Of a DNA stretch of 33,528 bases, positions 1 through 9,051 are shown piece by piece. The notes beneath the pieces were generated by a model. That model saw only the letters and a program-made list of their open reading frames with translations, searched no databases and was not told the DNA's origin. The stretch is taken from positions 1 to 33,528 of the forward strand of contig CAZBWH010000033.1 in the NCBI GenBank assembly GCA_964495595.1, written 5' to 3'. Source of the DNA: CALMFQ01 sp964495595. Lineage in GTDB: Bacteria > Pseudomonadota > Gammaproteobacteria > Burkholderiales > SCOH01. Every line of letters begins with the position of its first letter. The stretch's first letter is position 1. Position numbers and translations under genes: made by a program.

Positions 1-9
1 GGCTGTCCA

Positions 10-33
10 CCCGGCCGAATTCATGCGGCCGGG
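10..33 (-). terminator. GC-rich hairpin downstream of fliC
   Basis: A perfect 8-bp inverted repeat CCCGGCCG/CGGCCGGG (10-17 and 26-33) with an 8-base loop lies about 35 bases after the flagellin stop codon. An alternative longer pairing joins CCACCCGG (7-14) with CCGGGTGG (52-59). No U-tract follows on the minus strand within the window, so it may be an mRNA-stabilising 3' structure rather than a standard intrinsic terminator. Confidence 0.45.
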
Positions 34-68
34 ATACTCTTACCATGTAACCGGGTGGGATACCCTCA

Positions 69-1577
69 TTATCGCAGCAGTGAGAGAACCTGCTGAGGTA
101 ATTGGTTGGCCTGTGCCAGCATCGCGGTGCCAGCCTGCTGCAGAATCTGGCTACGGCTAAGGTTGGCCGTTTCGGAGGCGAAATCTGCATCGCGAATCCG
201 GCTACGCGCTGCCGACATGTTCTCCGAGGTAGTCTGCAGATTGGAAATCGTTGCCGAGAACCGGTTCTGCAAGGCGCCAAGCTTGGCCCGCTGATCGTTA
301 ACCACACCCAGCGCGCTATCGACGATCCGCATCGCGTTGGTTGCGTTGGCGACCGTAGAGATATCAAGTGTCGAAACCTTCTGCAACGACGATACAGAAG
401 TCGTGCCCGCCGCGATCGAATTGGCACCGATGATGCCCGAGTTGATCGCCGAACCGCTGGTCGAGACCGAATATGACTTAGACGAATCCAGAGTTACCTG
501 ACCTGCAACAGTCAACGAACCGACAGTCCCCGTTACCAGGCTGGTAGCTGCGGCAGCACCAGACAAGGTAATGCTTCCCGAACCACCGGCACCCAACGAG
601 GTAGTCGACGCTGCCCCCAAAGTAATGTTACTACCATCGTCGGCCGTCAGAATCACGCCGTCGTTAGTGCTATTCAACCGGGCTGTAATACCGGTTTTCG
701 ACGACTGATCGTTGAACGCCTGCACCGCCTGCGACAATCCAGCAGACGTGTTGGTCGCAGTCAGGCTGAAGCTGACTGACTGCGAAGTCGAGTTGGAACC
801 AAATACTGACAACGAATAAGAGCCGGTGGCCCCGAAGGTAAACGTCGCCTCTGTCTTGGCCGACGCTTTTACCCCAGTTTGGCTCTGGGCATTGATCTTG
901 CTTGCAATGGTCTTGGCGCTATCGTCAACAGCCACAGCAACGGTAGCCGAACCATCCGAACCATTGATAACCAAATTACCGGAAGTCGTTACAGCAGACC
1001 CGGTATTGACGGCCGCAGCCGTACCCGACGCGGCGGCAGTGGCTGACGTGGTATTACCTAACTGATAAGTGCCATACTGATCGGTACGGAAGTTGGCCGT
1101 AGTTGCGGTGATGGTCTGGTTGGCGTTGGCACCCACCTGGTAGATTGCCGAACCAAACGAGCCATCGAACAGCTTCTGGCCGTTGAATTCGGTGGTAGAC
1201 GCAAAACGATCCAGCTCGGATACCAGCTGAGTAACCTCAGCGTTCAGCGCCTGACGGTCGCCGGACGAGTTGGACGCGTTGGCCGACTGCACAGCCAGTT
1301 CGCGCACCCGCTGCAGGATGCCACCCATCTGCTCCAGCGCACCTTCACCGGTTTGCGCAATCGACACGCCATCATTTGCATTGCGGCGCGCTTGATCCAT
1401 ACCACGGATTTGCGCAGAAAAACGTTCGGAAATCGCAAGCCCTGCCGCATCATCCTTGGCGCTGTTGATACGCAGACCGGACGACAGACGCTGCAACGAC
1501 GTAGAAAGGCTTTCCTGGGACCTCATCAAATTACGTTGCGAATTCAACGAGGCAATATTTGTGTTGATAACCTGCAT
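69..1577 (-). CDS. fliC: Flagellin
   Basis: This encodes a 502-residue flagellin, the structural subunit of the flagellar filament. The N-terminal D0/D1 region (about 1-165) has the classical start MQVINTNIASL and the RLSSGLRINSAKDDAAG stretch. The C-terminal D1/D0 region (about 415-502) ends in QANQLPQQVLSLLR. R90, L94 and Q97 sit in the same context and numbering as the TLR5-binding helix of Salmonella FliC. The central part (about 170-405) is rich in Ser, Thr, Ala and Gly, has no Cys, and is the expected surface-exposed variable region and the place for O-glycans. The ATG is preceded by a good ribosome binding site (GAAAGGAG, minus strand, 1584-1591) and by a sigma-28 promoter. The glycan genes to the right suggest that the filament is glycosylated, which is an inference. 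Family assignment is secure. Confidence 0.97.
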   Translation of the reverse strand: MQVINTNIASLNSQRNLMRSQESLSTSLQRLSSGLRINSAKDDAAGLAISERFSAQIRGMDQARRNANDGVSIAQTGEGALEQMGGILQRVRELAVQSANASNSSGDRQALNAEVTQLVSELDRFASTTEFNGQKLFDGSFGSAIYQVGANANQTITATTANFRTDQYGTYQLGNTTSATAAASGTAAAVNTGSAVTTSGNLVINGSDGSATVAVAVDDSAKTIASKINAQSQTGVKASAKTEATFTFGATGSYSLSVFGSNSTSQSVSFSLTATNTSAGLSQAVQAFNDQSSKTGITARLNSTNDGVILTADDGSNITLGAASTTSLGAGGSGSITLSGAAAATSLVTGTVGSLTVAGQVTLDSSKSYSVSTSGSAINSGIIGANSIAAGTTSVSSLQKVSTLDISTVANATNAMRIVDSALGVVNDQRAKLGALQNRFSATISNLQTTSENMSAARSRIRDADFASETANLSRSQILQQAGTAMLAQANQLPQQVLSLLR

Positions 1578-1642
1578 TTTGTGCTCCTTTCAGCTACCGC
1601 TATTGGGTGTTCGGCAAGACGTTTCGTCCGTCTCTGGGTCAG

Positions 1643-1669
1643 TTATCGGTCTGTTGGTGGCGAACTTTA
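1643..1669 (-). promoter_or_regulatory. Sigma-28 (FliA) promoter of fliC
   Basis: Read on the minus strand, the sequence is TAAAGTTC (1662-1669), an 11-base spacer, then ACCGATAA (1643-1650). The sigma-28 consensus is TAAAGTTT-N11-GCCGATAA, so 14 of 16 positions match with the exact spacing. It lies 66 bases upstream of the flagellin ATG and only 9 bases beyond the stop codon of the upstream glycosyltransferase gene. It predicts late-class, FliA-dependent flagellin expression, separate from the upstream gene. Confidence 0.92.
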
Positions 1670-1678
1670 GAAAATTTC

Positions 1679-4600
1679 TTACCGGTTGCGAAACCAGGCT
1701 GCCATCCAGTCGTCCAGGTGATTTTCCAGCGCCCAATGATCCAGCACATGTTGACGCATGGCATCGCCGCGACGGGCCAGTTCGTCGAAATCGGACAGAT
1801 GCTCGCGAATGGCTGCCACCCAGTCGCGGGAGCGGTTCTTGACCAGCGTTACCGGGAAGTCTCCCTGATACGGCGTGATGTCGGTGGCAATCACCGGGTA
1901 GCCGAGCACACCGTATTCCAGCAGGCGCAGATTGCTCTTGCACTCGTTGAAATGATTGATTTCCAGCGGCGCCAGCGCCAGGTCGAGATTGAGCCCCGCC
2001 AACGCTGCCGGGTAGCGGTCGATGGCCACGCCAGGGTGAAATTCCCTGACGAATGGCCGCAGCGAGTCGGGGCACATGCCCATGAACACCCACTCCACTT
2101 CATCGGCCAGGGCGGCCACTACGTCGGCAATCATTTCCAGATCGCCGGTATGGCTGATGCCGCCGGCCCAGCCGATCCGGGGTTTGCGCCCTTGCCGGCG
2201 CAAGGGTGTCAGATCCCCCCACTGGCGGGTGTCGATGGCATTTTTCACTACGCGGATATCCGCGCTGAGGTCACGATAGGTGTCGGACAGGGGCTCGGTA
2301 GAGACGATGAAGCGGTCGCACAGTGCTACGGCCTCACGCAGCCATTTGCGGATTTCTTTTGGCAGATGCTCGCGGTGCAGGCTTTTCTGCGGCAGATTGG
2401 TTGTGAGGTCATCCAGCTCGAACACCAGCAGACACTTGTGCAGCTCTTTGTAGCGCCGAATCAGCTCGGTCTGGTGCGGCATCAGCTGGCGCTGCAGCAG
2501 CCAGGTGTCGATCTCGAACCGCTCCATTTCCACCGGCGTGTAATACGAGAAAGAATGCGTGGCTTCGATCAGCCCCCGCTCCACTGCCCGGCTCAGCGGC
2601 TGGATGACCCGGTAGTGGCCACAGCCCTGGTTGTCGGCGGGATGAGCGAGAATGCGCGGCAACGGTTTCCAGGATAACGGATGCCAGGTGAGACCGGTGC
2701 GGGGTTCAATCTGGCAACCGTAGTCATTCAGCGACAGATTGGGGTTGTAGAACGGATCGCGGGCCAGCTGCGGTAGCCAGCGCAGGTACAGCTCGCGGCG
2801 GTCGGCTTCGAGTGTGGTGCCGACATCTCCCGCCAGATCGGGATTCTTCAGCGTTGCGCCGCCTTCGTGCAGCAAACTGGCGAACGGCGTATACACCACC
2901 CAAAGCCCCAACTGGCCGACCTTCAGGCACAGATCAACATCACTGTAGCCGATGGCCATGGATTCATTCATGCCGCCAACCTGCAGGTACAGCGCTTTGC
3001 GAATCAACAGACAGGAACCGGACACCGCCGATACATTTTGCACCAGTTGGGCCTGCCCGTGCCCGGACAAGGCATCGTGCGCCAGCCCGAGCCACGGTGT
3101 TTCGGCGGCGCCAAACAGACCCAGCACCAGGCCGGCCTGCTGGACAGTGCCATCGGGCTTGAGCAGGCGCGGGCCAACGACGCCGACCTCGGGCCGCTGG
3201 GCGTGGCCGATCATTTCACGCAACCAGTCCGGCGCCAGGGGGGCGATATCGTTATTCAGCAGCAGCAGGAAATCGCCCTGTGCCTGCGCGGCGGCCAGAT
3301 TCATTACCCGCGCATAATTGAACGGGCCGGGCAGGGAGTACACCCGCACACTGTCAGACTGTAAGGACTCGAGCCCCTGCAGGTAATCCAGGGCCGCGGG
3401 ATCCTGGCTGCCGGTGTCGATGATCAACAACTCAAAATCGGGGTAATCGGTCTGATCAAGAACGGTTTCCAGGCAACGCCGCAGCAAATCGACATTGTCG
3501 CGGGTCGGGATCAGGATCGACACCAGCGGACGCCCCTCAACCGTGTAGCGGACATGCTGGCTGCCTGGCACCAGGCCCGGCACGATGTCGGCTACCTGGC
3601 CACTCTGCTGCAGATGGCGCTGCAAGGCATCGACATTGGCGGCGACCATCTGCGTGGTGGGCAGATCGTCGTAACGGCCGGACGACCAGCGATGCAGCAG
3701 GATGTCCGGCACATGGCCAAACGCCGCAGGGCCGAACAGGCCGAGGGTACGCAACTGCAGATCGTAGAATTCGGCTCCTACCGCGGCCAGATCAAAACCC
3801 AGCAAGCGGTTGAACAAGGGTTTGGCCACCCACACCAGCGCACCGGGGTAAGGATAGGCTCGCAACAGATCAGGGCTGAAATCGGGGCGAAAATACGGCT
3901 GGCCCGGCTGGCCGGACTCGGTCAGCAAATCCTCATCGGCATAGATCAGCCGCCACTGCGGATGCTGGCAGACCTGCTCGGCAACGAACAGCAGGCTGTG
4001 TGCGGCAACTTGATCACCAGCGTTCAGCACCATCAGCCAATCGGCCGTCGATTCGGCAAACAGGCGATTGATCACCTCAAACACCGGCCCGCTAACCTGC
4101 CGCCATTCGATGCGCTCGTTATCGACGAAATCGGCCGGCGGCGCGTCGGCAGACAGGATGCTGATCCGTACCCGATAGTAGCCCTGACCGGCCAGCGACT
4201 GAACGGTGCCCCCCAGGCGCGATGCAGTGGCGGGCGTGACAATGATGGCGACGTGAAACAACGGATGCACCGGCCATGCGGCCATGCGCTGCTCGAACTG
4301 CAGCGCCTCGGCATGACTGAGCCGGTGCTGCTCAAGCAGGTGCAGATGGCGGCGATGCGGCAGGGACGCGGCGTCGGTCTCGCTGGCGTACTGACTGTCG
4401 GACTCAGCCGGCACCGCTACGACATAAAACTGCAGGCTGCATAACTCGTGCAGCTCTTCACTGGTGATATCGCGCAACACCATCTTGCCGATATCGATGG
4501 TGGCGGGGCAATGATCCTTGTGCTGATCGAACAGCTCGCGCAGCCGGCTGTCGATGCCATATGTGGTACGGGCCAACCGGTAGCCGGTTTCGCGAAAAAA

Positions 4601-6427
4601 ACGCTCCACTTCCCTGTAGGTAAAAAAACGGATATGGGTAATATCCAGCAACCCCAGCGCCTCGTAGCGCCAGTTGCCATTGGCCAGATCGCCCATCAGT
4701 GCCAGATTGCGGACATTGGGAATACTGGCGATCACCTGGGCGTGGGGTGCCAGGTAAGGCCGCAAAGTATCCATTACCTTCCACGGGTTGTACATGTGCT
4801 CCAGCACATCGGCAACAATCACCCCGTCCAGGCTGCCCTTGGCGATGCCTTCGGCCTCAAGGTCGAATTCCTCGAACTTGCCCACCAGCACCTTGTCCAG
4901 CCGGGTCGCCGCAACACCCGCTGCGGCGCGGTTGGTTTCAATCCCCCACACCTGCGCCTGCGGATACTGCTGCTTCAGCACCGCCCCGGTCCCCCCGGCC
5001 GCACAGCCAATATCGAGCACGAAACGCGGCTGGTTGGTGAACATGGCAACCAGATCGCCGCGTGCGCCTTCGTGGTAGCCGGTGGCATCGGTTTCTTCAA
5101 CGTCCAGATACTGCTGCCAGACATGACGCTGCTCAGACGCATCGAATCGGCCGCACACCGCAACCAGTTCGGCAACCCTCGCCGCTGCAGGCCGATCACC
5201 ACGATGGTTGTAATGTACCGCCCGTACCGCCATTTTCTGCTGCATCTGCTCACGCCAGGCCGCATCACTCAGCAATGCGATCATCGCGCCCGGTAGCTGA
5301 TGCTGCTCTACCTCGACAACGCCCGACTCACCATCAAAGCTGGGACCGAGCAGCATGCCGGTTTCGTTCATCAGGTTGATGCTCGGCGTACCGGCCAGCA
5401 TGGCTTCGACAGACAGATTGGAATCGACTGCGACAATCAGGTCGCTTGCGACAACCCAGTCCTCGGTATTGCTGTCGACATAAGTCAGCACGGCCGGATC
5501 AATACCCTCCTCGCTGGCAATCTGCCGGTAGCGATCGGTGCCAAAGTGAGCGTTGGTCGGGCGATCCTTGATCACGTACTGTGCAGCGATCCCATGCCCG
5601 GCCAACGCCGGAATGCTACGGATGAACGCACGCAAAGTGTCGCCGTAAACATGCTCATCGCAGAACGCAGTGAGATTGGCCGACCAGGTTGTGCCAAACA
5701 TAACGATCGGCCTGCCGGCATCCAGGTTGAACTGGCGACACAACGACTGGCGAATCGAATCTCGTGCGGCAACTTTCTGCGGATAGCCATCCCAGGCGGG
5801 GTTGCCGGTAAGCTGCAAACGCTCCGGTGCCACACCGATATCCAGATAGGCCTCGGCCCCCCGGCCACCGAAGATGGCCGCCTTGTCGGTGTAAAGCCCG
5901 CCATGAACGGTATACGCTGTAGACAACTGCACCCCATGCTGCAACAACAGGCTGGGCACCGTGTGCGCCCTGGCCCAGGCAGCCAGCAGACGGCCAGTAG
6001 CAGTCACATCCTCGTTAAGCAGTATCAGGCGCAAATCAAACAGCCTTGCCGCTTTGGTCAACGCCGCAACCAGCTGAATCCCCAGAGCAGCGTGGCCCAA
6101 GGCCGACTCCTGGACGGCCGGAGTCAGGGCGGCAGCATCCATCCCCAGCGAATGGCAGAGTTCGCGCCACGCCACCGACTCACCCAGGGCGGCCACTTGC
6201 TGCACATAGTGCTCCTGCGCAGCTTGCAAGGCGGGGATGTCGGCCTGAGTCAGCAGGATGCTGATATCCACCAGCCGGCTGCCTAGCAACTGCTGCATTT
6301 CGTCAGTTGCCGCACCGGTGTAAGGCGAATAGGTCAGGATTACGCAGTCTGGATAGCGCTGCACATGCTCGCGTAAAACCTGGATGTTTTTCGCCCACAA
6401 GAAATAGGCCAAAGCCTGCTGTTTCAT
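1679..6427 (-). CDS. Giant multidomain glycosyltransferase/methyltransferase (1582 aa)
   Basis: Five modules are visible in one uninterrupted frame. Residues 1-420 resemble a GT-B type capsule/glycan transferase (LLQHGVQLS near 161, TGNPAWDGY near 207). Residues 455-670 form a class I SAM methyltransferase (VLDIGCAAGG at 470, VADVLEHM at 538). Residues 720-915 are a GT2-like domain, probably degenerate: the usual first acidic DxD site reads LNAGD at 801, though YADED is kept at 829. Residues 968-1225 are a full GT2 rhamnosyltransferase-like domain (SILIPTRDN, LLLNNDIAP at 1055, SDVDLC at 1162). Residues 1255-1582 are a GT4-like domain (IGWAGG at 1418, LRLLEYGVLGYPVIAT near 1500). No signal peptide or membrane segment is seen, so it should be cytoplasmic. 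It starts with an ATGA overlap with the upstream methyltransferase gene and lies directly upstream of fliC. It likely builds or transfers a flagellar or surface glycan; substrates are unknown. Confidence 0.85.
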   Translation of the reverse strand: MKQQALAYFLWAKNIQVLREHVQRYPDCVILTYSPYTGAATDEMQQLLGSRLVDISILLTQADIPALQAAQEHYVQQVAALGESVAWRELCHSLGMDAAALTPAVQESALGHAALGIQLVAALTKAARLFDLRLILLNEDVTATGRLLAAWARAHTVPSLLLQHGVQLSTAYTVHGGLYTDKAAIFGGRGAEAYLDIGVAPERLQLTGNPAWDGYPQKVAARDSIRQSLCRQFNLDAGRPIVMFGTTWSANLTAFCDEHVYGDTLRAFIRSIPALAGHGIAAQYVIKDRPTNAHFGTDRYRQIASEEGIDPAVLTYVDSNTEDWVVASDLIVAVDSNLSVEAMLAGTPSINLMNETGMLLGPSFDGESGVVEVEQHQLPGAMIALLSDAAWREQMQQKMAVRAVHYNHRGDRPAAARVAELVAVCGRFDASEQRHVWQQYLDVEETDATGYHEGARGDLVAMFTNQPRFVLDIGCAAGGTGAVLKQQYPQAQVWGIETNRAAAGVAATRLDKVLVGKFEEFDLEAEGIAKGSLDGVIVADVLEHMYNPWKVMDTLRPYLAPHAQVIASIPNVRNLALMGDLANGNWRYEALGLLDITHIRFFTYREVERFFRETGYRLARTTYGIDSRLRELFDQHKDHCPATIDIGKMVLRDITSEELHELCSLQFYVVAVPAESDSQYASETDAASLPHRRHLHLLEQHRLSHAEALQFEQRMAAWPVHPLFHVAIIVTPATASRLGGTVQSLAGQGYYRVRISILSADAPPADFVDNERIEWRQVSGPVFEVINRLFAESTADWLMVLNAGDQVAAHSLLFVAEQVCQHPQWRLIYADEDLLTESGQPGQPYFRPDFSPDLLRAYPYPGALVWVAKPLFNRLLGFDLAAVGAEFYDLQLRTLGLFGPAAFGHVPDILLHRWSSGRYDDLPTTQMVAANVDALQRHLQQSGQVADIVPGLVPGSQHVRYTVEGRPLVSILIPTRDNVDLLRRCLETVLDQTDYPDFELLIIDTGSQDPAALDYLQGLESLQSDSVRVYSLPGPFNYARVMNLAAAQAQGDFLLLLNNDIAPLAPDWLREMIGHAQRPEVGVVGPRLLKPDGTVQQAGLVLGLFGAAETPWLGLAHDALSGHGQAQLVQNVSAVSGSCLLIRKALYLQVGGMNESMAIGYSDVDLCLKVGQLGLWVVYTPFASLLHEGGATLKNPDLAGDVGTTLEADRRELYLRWLPQLARDPFYNPNLSLNDYGCQIEPRTGLTWHPLSWKPLPRILAHPADNQGCGHYRVIQPLSRAVERGLIEATHSFSYYTPVEMERFEIDTWLLQRQLMPHQTELIRRYKELHKCLLVFELDDLTTNLPQKSLHREHLPKEIRKWLREAVALCDRFIVSTEPLSDTYRDLSADIRVVKNAIDTRQWGDLTPLRRQGRKPRIGWAGGISHTGDLEMIADVVAALADEVEWVFMGMCPDSLRPFVREFHPGVAIDRYPAALAGLNLDLALAPLEINHFNECKSNLRLLEYGVLGYPVIATDITPYQGDFPVTLVKNRSRDWVAAIREHLSDFDELARRGDAMRQHVLDHWALENHLDDWMAAWFRNR

Positions 6428-7692
6428 GTTCTTACCCCGCTGAACAATCCCATCTGTTCGGTCAGCAGCCGCTCAGTCAAGGAATAATGTGTGGCTACGG
6501 CCAGATCGACCCCGTCATGGGCGGTAGCTCCTGCCGGCAGGCAAGCCGACCAGCCGCCAACCAACTCACTGGCTGTTCGGTCCGACGCTTCACGGTGCAG
6601 CCATGTGTTGAACTGATCAAGCACCGCAGCAGGCAACACGGTTGCCAGATCAAAACGGTTTGCCTGCAGCAGCATTGGCCGAACCAGGCGATAGCAGAAA
6701 ATACGATTTCGCAACGGCTGCAGATGATCAGCCAATCTGGCCCGAATTTCAGCCGGAGTGGCCGGCAAATACTCAGCCAGCACATTCAGATCAAGCCGGT
6801 CGGCCGCCAGTGCAGCATTGATCTCTGCATTGCGTGCCTGCCATCGCTGGTTGGCCGGTGGATCTGCACGCTTATCCAGCACCAGCATCAGCTTGCCGGA
6901 GACCCGGCTGGTGAGCGGCGCAATGAGTTGCTGTTCGAGATAATGCGCCATATCAAACAGGGATTCGTCGGTGGACAGCCACGACAACAAGCGCTCCCAG
7001 CGCTGCACGCCGTCCAGCCACGGGGCCAGCAGCTGATTGGCATCCGAAGCACCAAAAAAGCCACGATAAGGCACGACGGCCACAATCGACAGGCCGAGCT
7101 GGTTTGCGACCTGAACCAGGTCATCGACACAGATACGCAGATTGAAACGCGATACGGCACCCTCATCACCTGGCGCCGGTAGCATGTCGGCCTCGGTCAG
7201 GGGCATACCGGTTGCCAGGCGCAAGTGATCCAGCGAATACACATCGAATACCAGCCGCCCCCCCGCCCGAACCTTGCTAGCCCAATGCGCCAGCACTTCA
7301 CGCCAGTGAGGGAAATGCGTCATGACATTCAAGGCACAGAGCGTGTCGAATGCGCCATCAGCCACCGGCAAATCCAGCACGTCGCCCGGCAGCAACGTGA
7401 TCGGCATGCCATCGGCCAGGCGACGAGTCTCGTCCAGCATCGCCTGTGAGCTGTCGACACCCGTTACACACTTGCCGGCACGCACCAGCTGCATGGAAGC
7501 ACGGCCGGTGCCGACTCCCACATCCAGCACCTCTTCACCCTGACAAAACCGGGCAATCAGCCCGGTCTCCAGCACATTGTTCAGACGATTGGTGCCGGTG
7601 TTGTCGTCCATCCGACGGGAATACCACGCAACCATTTGCGGGTCTTTCCAGGCATCCGTTTTCCAGTTGATCAGCCGGTCGACATTAGACAT
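6424..7692 (-). CDS. SAM-dependent class I methyltransferase with C-terminal extension
   Basis: The protein has 422 residues when started at the ATG at 7692 (MSNVDRLINWKTDAW). An upstream in-frame ATG at 7788 would add 32 residues that look non-coding. Motif I of class I methyltransferases is VLDVGVGTGR (55-64), followed by an acidic strand end (GVDSSQAML) and a motif IV region (FDTLCALNVMTHFPH), all of the Methyltransf_11/25 type. The last roughly 180 residues do not match a domain I recognise. The gene overlaps the giant glycosyltransferase gene by 4 bases (ATGA), so the two are translationally coupled and probably act on the same glycan, for example by O- or N-methylating a sugar. The substrate cannot be read from sequence. 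It is separated from the pse operon by a MITE-like insertion. Confidence 0.8.
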   Translation of the reverse strand: MSNVDRLINWKTDAWKDPQMVAWYSRRMDDNTGTNRLNNVLETGLIARFCQGEEVLDVGVGTGRASMQLVRAGKCVTGVDSSQAMLDETRRLADGMPITLLPGDVLDLPVADGAFDTLCALNVMTHFPHWREVLAHWASKVRAGGRLVFDVYSLDHLRLATGMPLTEADMLPAPGDEGAVSRFNLRICVDDLVQVANQLGLSIVAVVPYRGFFGASDANQLLAPWLDGVQRWERLLSWLSTDESLFDMAHYLEQQLIAPLTSRVSGKLMLVLDKRADPPANQRWQARNAEINAALAADRLDLNVLAEYLPATPAEIRARLADHLQPLRNRIFCYRLVRPMLLQANRFDLATVLPAAVLDQFNTWLHREASDRTASELVGGWSACLPAGATAHDGVDLAVATHYSLTERLLTEQMGLFSGVRT

Positions 7693-7834
7693 AGCAATTC
7701 CGTGTTCGGGAGTGGGGTTATAGAGGATGGTTATTGATTTATTGGAGGGCGATAGCAGTATAGCCAGCCAGATCGGCTCTGCCGCCATTTGTGAAGGCGC
7801 GGAGAACCGCGCAGCCCCCCCATCCGCTGGCTAA

Positions 7835-7977
7835 GGAAGCGCTGATTTATTCGGCGACCGGGATGAGGCGCAAGGAAAACGTAGCGCACAAATCAATATA
7901 TATCATATAGATAGGCTAGTTTTCGAGCACCGCGTGGCACCGCAATTCGCCCGCGCAGCCAATAAATCAGTGCTTAC
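7835..7977. mobile_element. 143-bp MITE-like element, IS5-type ends
   Basis: The element has imperfect 17-bp terminal inverted repeats: left GGAAGCGCTGATTTATT (7835-7851) and, reversed, right GTAAGCACTGATTTATT (7961-7977), 15 of 17 identical. It is flanked by a direct repeat CTAA (7831-7834 and 7978-7981). A 4-bp YTAR target duplication and ends beginning GGAAG are typical of the IS5 group. There is no coding capacity, so it is non-autonomous. The AT-rich core (about 7891-7925) contains several TATA-like runs. The right-hand CTAA contains the TAG stop of pseI, which is unchanged by the insertion. Confidence 0.8.
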
Positions 7978-9042
7978 CTAAGCGAGCAAATGCCAGGCAA
8001 CCGGGGTGCCACGCCGAACGGGATGACGCACATGCTTGCCAAGCACCATTTCGAGGTATTTGGGCGGCAGGCCGAAACCCGGGCGGATCGCCCGCACGTT
8101 CTGACTGGTCAGCACACCGCCGGCAGGCACATCTTCCACCACATACAACGAACGGCGAAACGCCAGCGATTTCTGCTCCGCTTCGCCCACGCCATATTTC
8201 ACCCCGCCGAGCGCCTGCCAGGCCCGCTCGGTTTCGACCACTAGCGAGTGCAGCTCATCCGGCTCCAGCGAGAAAGCCGAATCAACCCCCCCGTCGGCGC
8301 GGCACAGGGTGAAATGCTTTTCGATCACTGTCGCGCCCAGTGCCACCGCAGCCACGGCGGCGCCGACCCCCATGGTGTGGTCCGACAGGCCGACCTCGCA
8401 GCCGAACAGTTCGCGCAGATGCGGAATGGTGCGCACATTGGAATTGGCCGGCGTCGCCGGGTAGGTGCTGGTGCATTTCAGCAGCACCAGATGTTCGCAG
8501 CCGGCCTCGCGTGCGGTGCGCACGGTCTCGTCGAGCTCGGCGACGCTGGCCATCCCGGTGGAAATGATCATCGGCTTGCCGGTGGCGGCGATCTTGCGGA
8601 TCAGCGGCAGATCGGTGTTTTCGAACGATGCGACCTTGAAACACGGCACATCCAGCGATTGCAGGAAATCGACCGCGGTTTCGTCGAAGGGCGTGCTGAA
8701 ACACAACATGCCATGCTCGGCGCAGCGATCCATGATCGGCCGGTGCCAATCCCAGGGCGTATAGGCCTCCTGGTAAAGTTCGTGCAATTTGCGTCCGGCC
8801 CACAGGCTATGCGGATCGTCGATGCGGAAGCCTTCGGCATCGCAATCTATGGTCATGGTATCGGCGGTATAGGTCTGCAGCTTGAGCGCGTGCGCCCCGG
8901 CTTCGGCCGCGGCATCGACGATGGCCAGCGCCCGCTCCAGCGACTGGTTATGATTGCCGGACATTTCGGCAATGACAAACGGCGGCGCATCGCCCCCGAT
9001 CGGGCGCTTGCCGATAAAGAAACCGGAATGACTGGATGACAT
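7978..9042 (-). CDS. pseI: Pseudaminic acid synthase
   Basis: This 354-residue NeuB-family enzyme condenses 2,4-diacetamido-2,4,6-trideoxy-altrose with phosphoenolpyruvate to give pseudaminic acid. The N-terminal TIM barrel begins FVIAEMSGNHN (22-32), the usual PseI signature. The two metal-binding histidines of the family are present: H222 in LSDHT and H243 in EKHFT, 21 residues apart as in Neisseria NeuB (H215/H236). CTSTYP (190-195) and a C-terminal SAF antifreeze-like domain (about 285-354) are also seen. The ATG at 9042 has a strong ribosome binding site (AGGAGA) and follows the PIG-L gene by 9 bases. It is the last gene of the long pse operon; its TAG stop lies in the target duplication of a MITE-like element. 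Confidence 0.93.
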   Translation of the reverse strand: MSSSHSGFFIGKRPIGGDAPPFVIAEMSGNHNQSLERALAIVDAAAEAGAHALKLQTYTADTMTIDCDAEGFRIDDPHSLWAGRKLHELYQEAYTPWDWHRPIMDRCAEHGMLCFSTPFDETAVDFLQSLDVPCFKVASFENTDLPLIRKIAATGKPMIISTGMASVAELDETVRTAREAGCEHLVLLKCTSTYPATPANSNVRTIPHLRELFGCEVGLSDHTMGVGAAVAAVALGATVIEKHFTLCRADGGVDSAFSLEPDELHSLVVETERAWQALGGVKYGVGEAEQKSLAFRRSLYVVEDVPAGGVLTSQNVRAIRPGFGLPPKYLEMVLGKHVRHPVRRGTPVAWHLLA

Positions 9043-9051
9043 GGTTCTCTC

